Below, piece by piece: positions 1 to 8,860 of a DNA stretch of 64,000 nt. Origin of the DNA: Alphaproteobacteria bacterium. Its GTDB lineage: Bacteria; Pseudomonadota; Alphaproteobacteria; Micropepsales; Micropepsaceae. Position numbers and translations under genes: made by a program. The first letter of the stretch is position 1. Each line of letters opens with the position of its first letter. The stretch is from positions 417,930-481,929 of the forward strand of contig JAGOBA010000003.1 of assembly GCA_017983635.1 (NCBI GenBank). Direction: 5' to 3'. The notes beneath the pieces were generated by a model. It did not search any database and was not told the DNA's origin. It saw nothing but the letters and a program-made list of their open reading frames with translations.

Positions 1-126
1 TCCGTTTTCGCGCACGCGGCCATGGAAGCGGACGGGGCGGCGGAGGTTCGTTGCGACGGTGACCTCGGTCGCCTCGGCGCTCGAGTCGAACAGGGAGGGT
101 GAGGCGTAGTCGACGAACAGGATCAT
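1..126 (-). CDS. Unknown protein, N-terminal fragment (runs off the left edge)
   Basis: An open frame starts with ATG at 126-124 and stays open to the window edge, giving 42 residues that begin [13 protein letters not shown]. Its ATG shares bases with the TGA stop of the 628-residue gene upstream (stop at 125-123), an ATGA junction typical of translationally coupled genes. This coupling is the main reason to accept it as a gene. No domain can be recognised in the visible part and no function is proposed. The two genes probably form an operon whose remainder lies left of the window. Confidence 0.6.
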   Translation of the reverse strand, partial: MILFVDYASPSLFDSSAEATEVTVATNLRRPVRFHGRVRENG

Positions 127-2009
127 GCCGCGGCCCTCGCGGGTGCGCGGCGATAGACAGTTGGGCGCTCGTGCGGGCCAGCCAGCTCGGGCGCGGCCGC
201 CAGAACGTTTGCAATCAGACCGATCAGTTCCGCCTTCGGGTACTTCTTGTCGGGCAGTTTCAACGCATCGCGGGCGCGGCTCAGCACGCGCTTGGCGGCG
301 TCCGGCCCCGAGCGCGCCGCGTTGGCAAGCGCTTGGAAAGCGGCGAGGCGCGTCTTGCGGTGGATCGGACGCAAGAGCGTGCCTAACAGCAGATCGAGGT
401 TGAGGCCCGCGAGCTTGATTGCCCGGTCATCGCGGAGCGCGAGGATGCGATAGCCGAGCGTCATGACATGAATGTCGGAGCCTTCGACTAAATCTTGCAC
501 CGCGACCGGCACCGCCAAGAACGACGGTAACGAGCGCGAGAAGAGAAGCCGCGCCAAGTCGTTGTGACGAAGCAGTGCGTGGAACGAGTACATCGAAAAC
601 GCCGGGATGCGGGTGAGCACGTTAGAGGCGCGGCGTGCGAAAGCCTCTTCGTCTCTGTCGCGGATCGTTTGATAGTACTTGGCGAGCTCACTCGCGGTAA
701 TTTTCAGCGGATCCGGCTTTTCGTTCTTTCGGCCGGCGCGGTCTTGCCACGAGACGTGCGTGACGTAACGTGCGGCCAACTGGTCCATCAACTCCGTGTC
801 GTCGGCGTCGCGCGCGAGACCGACGAGCTTCGAATAGCCCTGGCCCCACCAGCGCGGCGTAACCTGGGCGCGAAATGGACCGCGCACGAGGTCGGGGTAA
901 CGCGCGTAGAGGTGCGAGGCGAGCGCATCCTCCAGCGAATGCACGCGCGCCAAGCCTATGCCCGGCCAGTTCCATTCTTGGCTGACGCCGGCGAGGGCGC
1001 GTAGGCGTTCTCGCCTGACCTCATCGGTGAGGCTCTTGTCGTTGAGCGTTGCGGCGACGCAGTCTCGATACTGCTTCTCCGGCCCGGTCCGTGCGGCTGC
1101 AGTCCAAAGGTCCCACCAACCGCGCGCTGCGGCGAGATCGACGATACGCTTGGCCTCCTTGTCGCGGCCCCAGCCGCCGACCAAATCGTTCAGCTTCGCG
1201 CGGATGTAAGGGAAGACGTCGCGTCCGCGGCGTTCCAAAATCTCGATAATCGTCGGCGTTACGTCCAGGCGATATCCTTCGAGGTGGCGTTCGGTCAGTG
1301 CGTCGTTCAGCTTCGCCGCATCGGTCTCGGACTTCGCCAGCGCAAGCACGTCGTCGCGCCAACGCGCGACCGGCATCAGTTTGCGGTAGAGCGCGCCGTG
1401 GAGCAGCTTGTCGCCGCGCGCTTGGGCGCGGGTCGAGAGCTTGTCCCACATCGCGCGCTTTTCTTCCTGCCAATAGCCGCGCGGGAGGTGGTCGATGACG
1501 AACTTCGCGCAACCCGGATCGACATCGTAGAGCGCGAGTGCGGTCGCTTCGTCGAGGGCGAACCAGCTGTTGAACTCATCGAGTACGATCGCGCGCGCGG
1601 CGGGGCCGGTCGCGTTGCGATAGTTGTCGACGATGGCGGCAAAGAAGCGTTTCTCGTCGAGACCCCATCCTTTGGTATTGGCAAACTTCCATTGGATGAG
1701 GCGCCGGACGAGGTTCGTGTCGCGTGCTTGGCGTGCGGCGCCGAGCCAGCCCTCCAACTCTGTGGCGTGTTCGTTCCAGAGCACGCGCTTCCAGCGTTTG
1801 CCTTCGATAGACCAGTCGGAGAACTGGTTGAGGATGAAAGAGCGGAAGATCGGCCGGCTGCGCGCGTAGAGCTTTGGGCCCCAGTACCAGGTCATGCCTG
1901 GGAAGGCGGGGTCGCGACTCAGGCCTTCGATGTTGTCGCGCAGACGTTTGTTGTCGGGCTGGTCGTTCAGCAGCGACTCGATGGCGCGGATGAGCGCTTT
2001 CTGATCCAT
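123..2009 (-). CDS. Uncharacterised 628-residue protein
   Basis: A long protein without signal peptide or obvious membrane segment, so probably cytoplasmic. It is rich in Leu, Ala, Arg and Trp, and its length and pattern suggest an all-helical, repeat-like (HEAT-like) solenoid, but no catalytic motif was recognised. The C-terminus becomes Pro/Arg/Ala-rich and looks disordered. Start: ATG at 2009 is preceded by GGGGAAG at good spacing. The gene is divergent from purM and its stop overlaps the start of the next gene, so the pair is likely coupled. The function is unknown; the helical-repeat idea is inference from composition only. Confidence 0.75.
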   Translation of the reverse strand: MDQKALIRAIESLLNDQPDNKRLRDNIEGLSRDPAFPGMTWYWGPKLYARSRPIFRSFILNQFSDWSIEGKRWKRVLWNEHATELEGWLGAARQARDTNLVRRLIQWKFANTKGWGLDEKRFFAAIVDNYRNATGPAARAIVLDEFNSWFALDEATALALYDVDPGCAKFVIDHLPRGYWQEEKRAMWDKLSTRAQARGDKLLHGALYRKLMPVARWRDDVLALAKSETDAAKLNDALTERHLEGYRLDVTPTIIEILERRGRDVFPYIRAKLNDLVGGWGRDKEAKRIVDLAAARGWWDLWTAAARTGPEKQYRDCVAATLNDKSLTDEVRRERLRALAGVSQEWNWPGIGLARVHSLEDALASHLYARYPDLVRGPFRAQVTPRWWGQGYSKLVGLARDADDTELMDQLAARYVTHVSWQDRAGRKNEKPDPLKITASELAKYYQTIRDRDEEAFARRASNVLTRIPAFSMYSFHALLRHNDLARLLFSRSLPSFLAVPVAVQDLVEGSDIHVMTLGYRILALRDDRAIKLAGLNLDLLLGTLLRPIHRKTRLAAFQALANAARSGPDAAKRVLSRARDALKLPDKKYPKAELIGLIANVLAAAPELAGPHERPTVYRRAPARAAA

Positions 2010-2158
2010 CGCTTCCCCAGAGATTCGTTGGGCACAGTCATCGCCAGGATGGGGGCGACGTCAAGGTATTGGGGGCGGAAGCGTCTCGACCTTTCGCCCG
2101 GGTGCAAGTTCTGCTTAAACCCGCGCATCCGCCACAACCGCCGGAAGCCCGCGCCCCT

Positions 2159-3223
2159 ATGACCGATCGCAAGAATGGCCTGACCTATGCCCAGGCGGGG
2201 GTCGATATCGATGCCGGCGACGCGCTGGTTGAGGCGATCAAGCCGCTCGCTAAATCGACTGCGCGACCGGGAGCTGATGCATCGTTGGGCGGGTTTGGCG
2301 GGCTGTTCGACTTGAAGGCGGCAGGGTTTAAGGATCCGCTGCTGGTGGCGGGCACCGATGGCGTCGGCACGAAGCTGAAGGTTGCGATCGAGTCGGGCAT
2401 TCACGACACGGTTGGGATCGACCTTGTGGCGATGTCGGTGAACGACATCGTCGTGCAGGGGGCTGAGCCGCTGTTGTTCCTCGACTACTTCGCCACGGGC
2501 AAGCTGGACGTGACGATCGGGACGGCGGTCGTCAAAGGCGTGGCCGAAGGATGCCGCCAAGCCGGCTGTGCGCTCGTGGGTGGCGAGACGGCGGAGATGC
2601 CGGGGATGTACTCGCGTGGCGACTACGACCTGGCAGGGTTTGCGATCGGCGCGGTGGAGCGCGATCAAGTCTTGCCGCGGCGTAACATGGCGGTTGGCGA
2701 CGTGGTGTTGGGGCTGGCGTCGTCTGGCGTTCACTCGAACGGGTACTCGCTGGTGCGGCGGATCGTGGCGGAAAGCGGGTTGTCATACGACTCGCCCTCG
2801 CCGTTCGCGAAGGCTGAGAACATGGGGCGGGCGTTGCTCGCGCCGACGCGGATTTATGTAAAGAGCGCGCTCGCTGCAATTCGTGGGAGCGAGGTAAAGG
2901 GCTTTGCGCATATCACGGGCGGCGGGCTGACGGAAAACGTGCCGCGCGTCGTGCCGGACGATTTAGATATCGAGATCGATCTCGCCAGCTGGACGCCGCT
3001 GCCGGTGTTTCAGTGGCTCGCGCGCACGGGCGGCGTGGAAGAGCGCGAGATGCTGCGCACCTTCAACTGCGGGATCGGCATGATCGTCGTGGTGGCGGCG
3101 GAGCGGGTGGAAGAAGCTGCCAAGATATTGACCGGCGCGGGCGAGCGCGTGTCGCGGCTCGGGCAATTGATCCAGGGCAAGGGCGAGCCGACGGTGCGCT
3201 ACAAAGGGCGGCTGGGGCTGTGA
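2159..3223 (+). CDS. purM: Phosphoribosylformylglycinamidine cyclo-ligase
   Basis: AIR synthetase converts formylglycinamidine ribonucleotide and ATP to aminoimidazole ribonucleotide, the fifth step of purine synthesis, in the cytoplasm. The protein shows the family's [10 protein letters not shown] nucleotide-site motif near residues 64-73 and the [12 protein letters not shown] segment near residues 101-112, followed by the [11 protein letters not shown] stretch and the second-domain [10 protein letters not shown] motif. The 354-residue length fits the family. The open frame extends upstream, but ATG at 2159 begins the conserved [14 protein letters not shown] region and gives the normal length. 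purN follows 40 nt downstream, the usual purMN pairing. Confidence 0.97.
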   Translation: MTDRKNGLTYAQAGVDIDAGDALVEAIKPLAKSTARPGADASLGGFGGLFDLKAAGFKDPLLVAGTDGVGTKLKVAIESGIHDTVGIDLVAMSVNDIVVQGAEPLLFLDYFATGKLDVTIGTAVVKGVAEGCRQAGCALVGGETAEMPGMYSRGDYDLAGFAIGAVERDQVLPRRNMAVGDVVLGLASSGVHSNGYSLVRRIVAESGLSYDSPSPFAKAENMGRALLAPTRIYVKSALAAIRGSEVKGFAHITGGGLTENVPRVVPDDLDIEIDLASWTPLPVFQWLARTGGVEEREMLRTFNCGIGMIVVVAAERVEEAAKILTGAGERVSRLGQLIQGKGEPTVRYKGRLGL

Positions 3224-3263
3224 CAAGCTCAGAGCAGTCCGGGAGCGCGGGCGTCGCCAGGCT

Positions 3264-3836
3264 ATGAAAAAGCGCGTCGCCATTCTCATTTCCGGGCGCG
3301 GTAGCAACATGCGGGCGCTGATTGAGGCGGCGCGGGCGCCCGAGTATCCGGCGGAGATCGCGCTCGTGGTGTCGAGCCGGATGGCGGCTGAGGGACTATC
3401 GATTGCGGACAAGCTTGGCGTGGCGACGGAGTTCGTCGATCACTCGCGGTACCGGGATCGCGACACGTACGACGCGGAACTGCATCACGTGCTGACGCGG
3501 GCGAATGTGGAGTTCGTTTGCTTGGCAGGCTTCATGCGCATTCTCTCGGCCGGCTTCGTGCGCAAGTGGGAGGGGCGGATCATCAACATGCACCCTTCCC
3601 TTCTGCCGGCGTTCAAAGGACTAAAGCCGCAAGCGCAGGCACTGGCAGCAGGAGTCAAGGTCTCGGGCTGCACGGTGCACTATGTCGTGCCGGAACTCGA
3701 TGCGGGGCCGACGATTGCGCAGGCCGAAGTGCCGGTGCTGCCGGGCGATACAGAAGAAACGCTGAGCGCGCGCATCTTGGAGGCGGAGCACAAGCTTTAT
3801 CCAGCGGCAGTTAAGTTGGCGCTCGAACGTCCATAG
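3264..3836 (+). CDS. purN: Phosphoribosylglycinamide formyltransferase
   Basis: GAR transformylase moves the formyl group of 10-formyltetrahydrofolate to glycinamide ribonucleotide, the third step of purine synthesis. The N-terminal nucleotide loop ISGRGSNMRALI is present. The catalytic set appears at the expected places: Asn106 and His108 in NMHPSLLPAFKG, and Asp144 in ELDAGPTI, matching the Escherichia coli enzyme numbering. Length (190 residues) is typical. It lies 40 nt after purM on the same strand and is probably cotranscribed. The 3' end is 4 nt from the stop of a convergent oxidoreductase gene. Confidence 0.97.
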   Translation: MKKRVAILISGRGSNMRALIEAARAPEYPAEIALVVSSRMAAEGLSIADKLGVATEFVDHSRYRDRDTYDAELHHVLTRANVEFVCLAGFMRILSAGFVRKWEGRIINMHPSLLPAFKGLKPQAQALAAGVKVSGCTVHYVVPELDAGPTIAQAEVPVLPGDTEETLSARILEAEHKLYPAAVKLALERP

Positions 3837-3840
3837 CCGC

Positions 3841-5346
3841 TCAATCGCGTTTCAACACAGCCTTCGCTGCGTTTCGTCCTGCCGCACCGCTGACGCCACC
3901 GCCGCCGTGGCTGCCGTTGCCGCAGAGGTAGAGGTTCTCGACCGGGGTCTTATGCGTTGACCACCCTGGGATGGGGCGCATGAAGAACATTTGGTCCAAA
4001 ATCAGCTGTCCGTGGTTCAAGTCGCCTTCGGTCAGGCCGTACGTCTTTTCGAGATCGAGCGGCGTCAACGACTTCACTTCACGGATCGAGGCTTTGAGCT
4101 GCGGCGCGGCGCGTGTCGCGGTGTCGATCGCCAGGCGTTCGAGGACGGCTCGCTCTTGGCCCCAATCGCGATCGCGCAGCGCGTAGGGCGCGAACTGAAC
4201 GTGCAGCGAAACGACCCGGCCGGTGGTGGTGATCTCCAGGTAGGGCTCAGCGGACAGCTGGCCGTACTTTGCGGCGTCGTAGGCTCGTTCAAGGCGACGG
4301 ATCGAGGGAGCGACGACCAGTGTTCCGGCCGGCAGGCCGTGATTGCCGTCGGTCAGCAGGTGCACTTTCGCGACGGCGCCGCGCATCTTGATCGATTGTG
4401 CGGCCCACACGAACTCAGGCGGCAGTTCCGGCGCGCCGACGAGGCCGAGCAAGGTATGGCGCGGGTCGGCGGCGGAAACGATCTGTGCGGCGGCAATTTC
4501 TTCGCCGCCCTTTAAGCGAACGCCGCGCGCTGCCAGGTCGTCGATGAGGATCGCTTCGACATCGGCCGCGAGACGGCTTTCGCCGCCGCGCGCTTTCAAT
4601 GCGGTCACGAGCGCAGCAGCGATGCGGCCGACGCCGCCTTCAACACGTCGCTGGCCGGGGCCGCCACGGTTCAGCCAATTGTGCATGAGGGTGTAGCCGG
4701 TCCCCGCCGACATCGGACCCAGCGTATGGCCGTGCACGGCGACGGCGCCGATCGCGGCGCGCATCGCGTCGGACTCGAACCATTCTTCCGTCAGCTCAAG
4801 CGCCGACATCGGAAGCGCGCGGATCACCCGGAACATGTCTCGGGGGCCTAGTCGGCGCAGATGGAGCGCGAGTTTGGCGAGCGGCCAACCTTCCTTGAGC
4901 GAGACATGCGGGAGGCGCGGCATCGGCGTGCGGTAGGCTGCCTCGAGAAATGTGGTCGCTTCTCGCATGAACGCGGTGAAGGCTGGCCAGCGCTCGGCGT
5001 CGCGCTTGGAGATGCCGGCTATCGAGGCAAGCGTCTCGTCATCGCCGTCTGAGGTGAGCCGAAGTTGGCGGCCGTTCGGCAGAAGCGAGATCAACGGCTC
5101 GCCCACGCTCTGCGGAAGTCCGTACTGCACAAGATCGAGATCATCGACGATATCGGCGCGGAGTTGTCCGCCGGGCTGCACGACATCAACCGCCGCTTCG
5201 GCGAAGAGCGGTTCGGTGACGGCCTGCCCGCCGGCGATGCCGCGACGTTCGAGCACGAGCACCTTCTTGCCCGCCTTTGCGAGGTAGTTCGCGGCGACCA
5301 GACCATTCAAACCCGCACCAATGACGATGATGTCGTACGTTGTCAT
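3841..5346 (-). CDS. FAD-dependent oxidoreductase, phytoene dehydrogenase-like (COG1233 / PYROXD2 type)
   Basis: A 501-residue flavoprotein with an N-terminal dinucleotide fold: IVIGAGLNGLVAANYLAKAG at about residues 7-26, then the Glu/Arg pair LERRGIAGGQA. The C-terminal FAD-binding segment reads LYLCGNGSHGGGGVSGAAGRNAA. This is the carotenoid-desaturase/PYROXD2 superfamily, but nothing here makes carotenoids, so the substrate is unknown. Start: ATG at 5346 shares one base with the stop of the upstream paralogue (TGATG), implying translational coupling. The frame is open further upstream, but that part is antisense-like coding inside the neighbour. The two paralogues and a GcvT-like gene form one directional group. 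Confidence 0.85.
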   Translation of the reverse strand: MTTYDIIVIGAGLNGLVAANYLAKAGKKVLVLERRGIAGGQAVTEPLFAEAAVDVVQPGGQLRADIVDDLDLVQYGLPQSVGEPLISLLPNGRQLRLTSDGDDETLASIAGISKRDAERWPAFTAFMREATTFLEAAYRTPMPRLPHVSLKEGWPLAKLALHLRRLGPRDMFRVIRALPMSALELTEEWFESDAMRAAIGAVAVHGHTLGPMSAGTGYTLMHNWLNRGGPGQRRVEGGVGRIAAALVTALKARGGESRLAADVEAILIDDLAARGVRLKGGEEIAAAQIVSAADPRHTLLGLVGAPELPPEFVWAAQSIKMRGAVAKVHLLTDGNHGLPAGTLVVAPSIRRLERAYDAAKYGQLSAEPYLEITTTGRVVSLHVQFAPYALRDRDWGQERAVLERLAIDTATRAAPQLKASIREVKSLTPLDLEKTYGLTEGDLNHGQLILDQMFFMRPIPGWSTHKTPVENLYLCGNGSHGGGGVSGAAGRNAAKAVLKRD

Positions 5347-6929
5347 CAGCGCCAATCCTTCAGCACTTCTTGCGCCGCCATCTTGCCCGCAGCACCCATG
5401 ACGCCGCCGCCGGGGTGGGCGCCGGACGCGCCGAAGTAATAGCCCGGCAATGGCGTGCGGAAGTCCGCCCACTGCGGTGCCGGCCTGAGGAAAAAGAGCT
5501 GATGCAACAAAAGCTCGCCATGGAAGATGTTGCCGCCCGTGATCCCGGCGATGCGTTCGATGTCCTTTGGTGTGATGACTTGCTTGCCGACGATGGCGCG
5601 GCGGATGTTCGGCGCGTAGCGCTCGATGGTCGAGATCACGGTTTCGCCGAAGGCCTCGCGCTTCGCATCGTCCCAACCGCCTTCGATGTCGTAGGGGGCG
5701 TATTGCACGAAGCACGACATGACGTGGTGGCCGGGCGGCGCCATGTCGCGATCGATCATCGAGGGGATGATCATGTCGATATAGGGGTTCTTCGAGAACT
5801 GTCCGTATTTCGCCTCGTCGTAGGCACGCTCGATGTAGTCGATCGAGGGGCTGATCGAGATCGCGCCTTTGTGCAGTGGGCTTTCGCCCGGCAGGCAGGT
5901 GAACTGCGGCAGTTCGCTGAGCGCGATGTTGACTTTGCCGGAGGAGCCGCGGACGCGGAAGTTCCTAATCTGCTCGACGAATTCGTCGGGGAAGTGTTTG
6001 CTTTCGACGAAGCTCAAGAAGCTGCGTTTCGGATCGGCGGCGGACAAGACGACGTTGGCGCGAAGTTCGTCGCCGTTCTCAAGCGCGACGCCGGCGGCCC
6101 TGCCCCCTTTGACGATCACTTGCTTGACGGATGCGCTCGTACGGATCTCGGCGCCGAGCGCGCGGGCCGAGGCGGCGATCGCGGCGGTGACACCGCCCGT
6201 GCCGTTCTTTGCAAAGCCCCAGGCGCGGAAAGCGCCGTCGATTTCGCCCATGTAGTGATGCAGGAGAACGTAAGCCGTGCCGGGCGAATGAGGCCCCAAG
6301 AACGTTCCGATGATGCCCGACGCCGATTTCGTTCCTTTGAGCGGATCGAACTCGAACCACTCGTTCAGCAGATCGGCCGATGACTGTGTGACGAGCTTGG
6401 CGATGCGGTAGAGCTCCTTTTCGCTCAAGCTCTTCGCATATTGCCCCAGACGAAGGAGGCCCAGCATGTCGCGCCACGACATCGACGACGGATCGGGCGG
6501 CACAAGGCTCAGCACCGGCTTGATCGCCTTGGCGGCGCGCGCCATGACGCGGCCGTATTCGTCCGCCGCCTCCGCGTCGCGCGGCGAATGACGATAGATC
6601 TCGCGACGCGTCGGCTCGTGATCGGCCCAGGCGGCGAGATAGTCGCCGTTGTCCATCGGCGTGACCGTGCTCGGCAGCGGCAGGATCTTCAAGCCGTGGC
6701 GCGGGAGTTCGAGGTCACGGATGATTTCGGGCCTGAGGAGGCTCACGACGTATGAGAACTCCGTAAAGCGGTATCCGGGGAAGATTTCCTCGGTGACCGC
6801 CGCGCCGCCGACGACTTCGCGCCGTTCCAACACGACGACCTTCTTCCCCGCGCGCGCAAGATACGCCCCCGCGATGAGGCCGTTGTGCCCCGCGCCTATG
6901 ACAATGGCGTCGTATTGGTTGACGGTCAT
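5346..6929 (-). CDS. FAD-dependent oxidoreductase, phytoene dehydrogenase-like (second paralogue)
   Basis: A 527-residue paralogue of the downstream gene. It carries the FAD-binding motif IVIGAGHNGLIAGAYLARAG at about residues 10-29, the conserved LERREVVGGAAVTEEIFPG continuation, and a C-terminal flavin-contact segment YYFGASGAHPGGGVMGAAGK. The HPGGGVMGAAG ending is characteristic of the PYROXD2-like branch of COG1233, known as predicted oxidoreductases of largely undefined substrate. It starts with ATG at 6929, 47 nt after the GcvT-like gene, and its TGA overlaps the next start by one base. Redox action on a small molecule linked to the GcvT-like protein is inference from context. Confidence 0.87.
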   Translation of the reverse strand: MTVNQYDAIVIGAGHNGLIAGAYLARAGKKVVVLERREVVGGAAVTEEIFPGYRFTEFSYVVSLLRPEIIRDLELPRHGLKILPLPSTVTPMDNGDYLAAWADHEPTRREIYRHSPRDAEAADEYGRVMARAAKAIKPVLSLVPPDPSSMSWRDMLGLLRLGQYAKSLSEKELYRIAKLVTQSSADLLNEWFEFDPLKGTKSASGIIGTFLGPHSPGTAYVLLHHYMGEIDGAFRAWGFAKNGTGGVTAAIAASARALGAEIRTSASVKQVIVKGGRAAGVALENGDELRANVVLSAADPKRSFLSFVESKHFPDEFVEQIRNFRVRGSSGKVNIALSELPQFTCLPGESPLHKGAISISPSIDYIERAYDEAKYGQFSKNPYIDMIIPSMIDRDMAPPGHHVMSCFVQYAPYDIEGGWDDAKREAFGETVISTIERYAPNIRRAIVGKQVITPKDIERIAGITGGNIFHGELLLHQLFFLRPAPQWADFRTPLPGYYFGASGAHPGGGVMGAAGKMAAQEVLKDWR

Positions 6930-6976
6930 CGTGGCCTACTCCCCCACTCCCACATCTTCCCTACTCACCTCACTCA

Positions 6977-8182
6977 TCACTTCTTCTTCCAAGTCGGTTC
7001 GTAGAACGGGAGCTTCACGACTCTGGCCGGGGTTTGGCGGCGGTGGTGTTCGATGGTGATTTCCATCGTGACCGGTGTTCCGGGTTCGTAGTACGGGCGT
7101 TGGAGATGGGCCAGGGCGATGTACTTTTTCAGAACCGGCGACCATGTGCTGGTCGAGGCGTAGCCGACCTGTTTGCCTTCGGCCATGACCGGAAGGCTGG
7201 CGCGTACGGCCATGCTTGGAATCTGCGGTGGAAGGCCAACCTCGCCGTAGAGGCGTTCGAGCCCTTCCCAGTCGACCTCTATGCCCGAGAGCTTCCAGGC
7301 GGCGCCTTCGGCCTTCTCGCGCTCGAGGGCGCGCCGGCCGACGAAGTAACCCTTCTTGTCGAGGTTGACCGCCCAATCGAGGCCCATCTCGAACGGCGAC
7401 GATTTTTGCCCTTCGATCCAGGCGTGCGATGAGGCCGTGTAGTCGACGTCGAGCATGAAGAGGCCCGCTTCCACGCGCGCCATGTCCATCGCGAGGATCC
7501 CGCACGGCGTGATGCCGTAGTCGGCGCCGGCCGCCATGAGCGCGTCCCACACGGGAATTGCGTGATCGGCCGCGACCCAAATTTCAAAGCCCAGATCGCC
7601 TGTGTAGCCCGTGCGCGATACGCTGACCGTCATGTTGCCGATGCTCGTGTTCATCAAGCGAAAGTATTTCAGCTGATCGAGCGGTTCCTTGCAGCACCGG
7701 TTCAACACGGCGCGGGACTTCGGTCCCTGCAGGCTCAATGCGGCGACTTGATCGGTCAATTCCGTGATCTTGACGCCCATACCGACAGCATTCATCGCAA
7801 GCCACCGGAGCGAAGGTTCAGCCGAGGTCATCCGGAAGAGGTTGGGGCCAAGGCGCGATACCGTGCCGTCGTCGAGAAGCTTGCCGTCCTCGTCGCACCA
7901 GCCGGTGTAGTAGACTTGGCCGACCGCCATTTTGAAGATATCGCGCGTCGTCACCTTGTGCAGCAGACGCGCTGCATCCGGGCCTTCGATCACGTACTTC
8001 ATCAGCGGCGACACGTCGATGAGCGCCGCGCGATCGCGGATCGCCCAGTATTCATGGTCGAGCGACAGCTCGTAGGAGCCGACAACCATGTAGCCGGCCC
8101 AGCGGCGCCAGTTCTGCGCCACACTTAAGCGCGACGTGCGCTCATGGAAGGGCGTGCGTTTGAGTTCGAGGGTTGAGAGCAT
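6977..8182 (-). CDS. Aminomethyltransferase-family protein (GcvT-like, tetrahydrofolate-dependent)
   Basis: A 401-residue protein of the glycine-cleavage T-protein family. Visible family features are the N-terminal region around DHEYWAIRDRAALIDVSPL, the segment GKLLDDGTVSRLGPNLFRM (equivalent to the folate/catalytic Asp region), and SRTGYTGDLGFEIWV in the middle domain. These proteins transfer one-carbon units from amines or methoxy groups to tetrahydrofolate. The gcvH and gcvP partners are absent here, so this is probably a stand-alone demethylase or dehydrogenase partner rather than glycine cleavage. It lies upstream of two COG1233 flavoproteins on the same strand. The true substrate cannot be read from the sequence. 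Confidence 0.85.
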   Translation of the reverse strand: MLSTLELKRTPFHERTSRLSVAQNWRRWAGYMVVGSYELSLDHEYWAIRDRAALIDVSPLMKYVIEGPDAARLLHKVTTRDIFKMAVGQVYYTGWCDEDGKLLDDGTVSRLGPNLFRMTSAEPSLRWLAMNAVGMGVKITELTDQVAALSLQGPKSRAVLNRCCKEPLDQLKYFRLMNTSIGNMTVSVSRTGYTGDLGFEIWVAADHAIPVWDALMAAGADYGITPCGILAMDMARVEAGLFMLDVDYTASSHAWIEGQKSSPFEMGLDWAVNLDKKGYFVGRRALEREKAEGAAWKLSGIEVDWEGLERLYGEVGLPPQIPSMAVRASLPVMAEGKQVGYASTSTWSPVLKKYIALAHLQRPYYEPGTPVTMEITIEHHRRQTPARVVKLPFYEPTWKKK

Positions 8183-8192
8183 GCAGTGCCGC

Positions 8193-8552
8193 TTACGTCC
8201 CCGGCAGGTCGCGCGTTCGAATCCGTCCGGGTTCTATCACGGAAAAGCGGCCCGACCAGTCGTCACGTGCGTTGATCAGCGTCGCCAACCAAGCGCTACC
8301 CTGCGGTGTGCGCTGCAGCGGCAAACGAAAGAGGATGATTCCGCAGCTCGCCGGCAATCGAGCGTGGTAGGCAGGCTCCCCAAAATCCTTGTCAAACGTG
8401 AGAATGATCCGCCGCCCGGCTTGCGCTGTTGCCAAAAGGACGTCGTCGGAAGCACCCGGCGCGTCTTCCTCGATCCAGGCTACGTCGTGACCGCTTGCAC
8501 GCAACGCTAAGATAGCGCGTCGCGAGAAATTTTGGTCGGCGAGAAAGCGCAT
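8193..8552 (-). CDS. DUF5615 family PIN-like protein, probable toxin
   Basis: A 119-residue protein beginning MRFLADQNFSRRAILALRA, the standard opening of DUF5615 PIN-like proteins, with acidic residues in IEEDAPGASDD and the TFDKDFGEPAYH motif that mirrors PIN-domain metal-site aspartates. These proteins are usually encoded directly after a DUF433 gene and are regarded as the toxin (putative RNase) of a type II pair. The start lies 46 nt inside the upstream DUF433 gene. The extreme C-terminus (RIRTRDLPGT) is read antisense through a tRNA T-arm-like sequence and may be an extension acquired by erosion or integration. RNase activity is inferred. Confidence 0.8.
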   Translation of the reverse strand: MRFLADQNFSRRAILALRASGHDVAWIEEDAPGASDDVLLATAQAGRRIILTFDKDFGEPAYHARLPASCGIILFRLPLQRTPQGSAWLATLINARDDWSGRFSVIEPGRIRTRDLPGT

Positions 8553-8782
8553 GCTTTCTCGGCGGCGAACACGCGTTCAGAACTCAGAACATCGCGCGCG
8601 TAGAATAAGCATGCAGTGATGTCATCATCTGTCAGGCTGGGATACTCGTCGAGTATATCCTTGCGGGACCACCCGTCCGCGAGAAGACCAATAATGAACT
8701 CAACCGCCAGCCGCGTTCCTCGAACAACGGGCTTTCCAACCAAGACCTTGGGATCGAGCGAGATGCGCGGGTGTTCGACCAT
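8507..8782 (-). CDS. DUF433 family protein, probable antitoxin
   Basis: A 91-residue protein with the DUF433 core: PRISLDPKVLVGKPVVRGTR near residues 5-24, then a helix-turn-helix-like segment with DILDEYPSLTDDDITACLFYA. DUF433 proteins are antitoxins and likely autorepressors of adjacent DUF5615 toxins. The gene precedes its partner in the usual order. The reading frames overlap by 46 nt (8507-8552), more than the few bases usual for such pairs. The last 20 or so residues fall in the overlap and look unlike the family core, so its original stop may have been lost. Confidence 0.8.
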   Translation of the reverse strand: MVEHPRISLDPKVLVGKPVVRGTRLAVEFIIGLLADGWSRKDILDEYPSLTDDDITACLFYARDVLSSERVFAAEKACAFSPTKISRDALS

Positions 8783-8860
8783 CTATCGACTCTCAACTAC
8801 TCGGGTAGGGTACCTCACACCGCGAAAATACTCCACAAATCCCTCTGTCCCCAGACGTCG

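Noticed and set aside
8206..8240. tRNA-like segment GGTCGCGCGTTCGAATCCGT next to the DUF5615 gene
   Set aside because: The T-loop is present but the T-stem has a mismatch and a wobble, and no D-arm, anticodon arm or acceptor pairing was found. It may be a decayed tRNA end, but not a gene.
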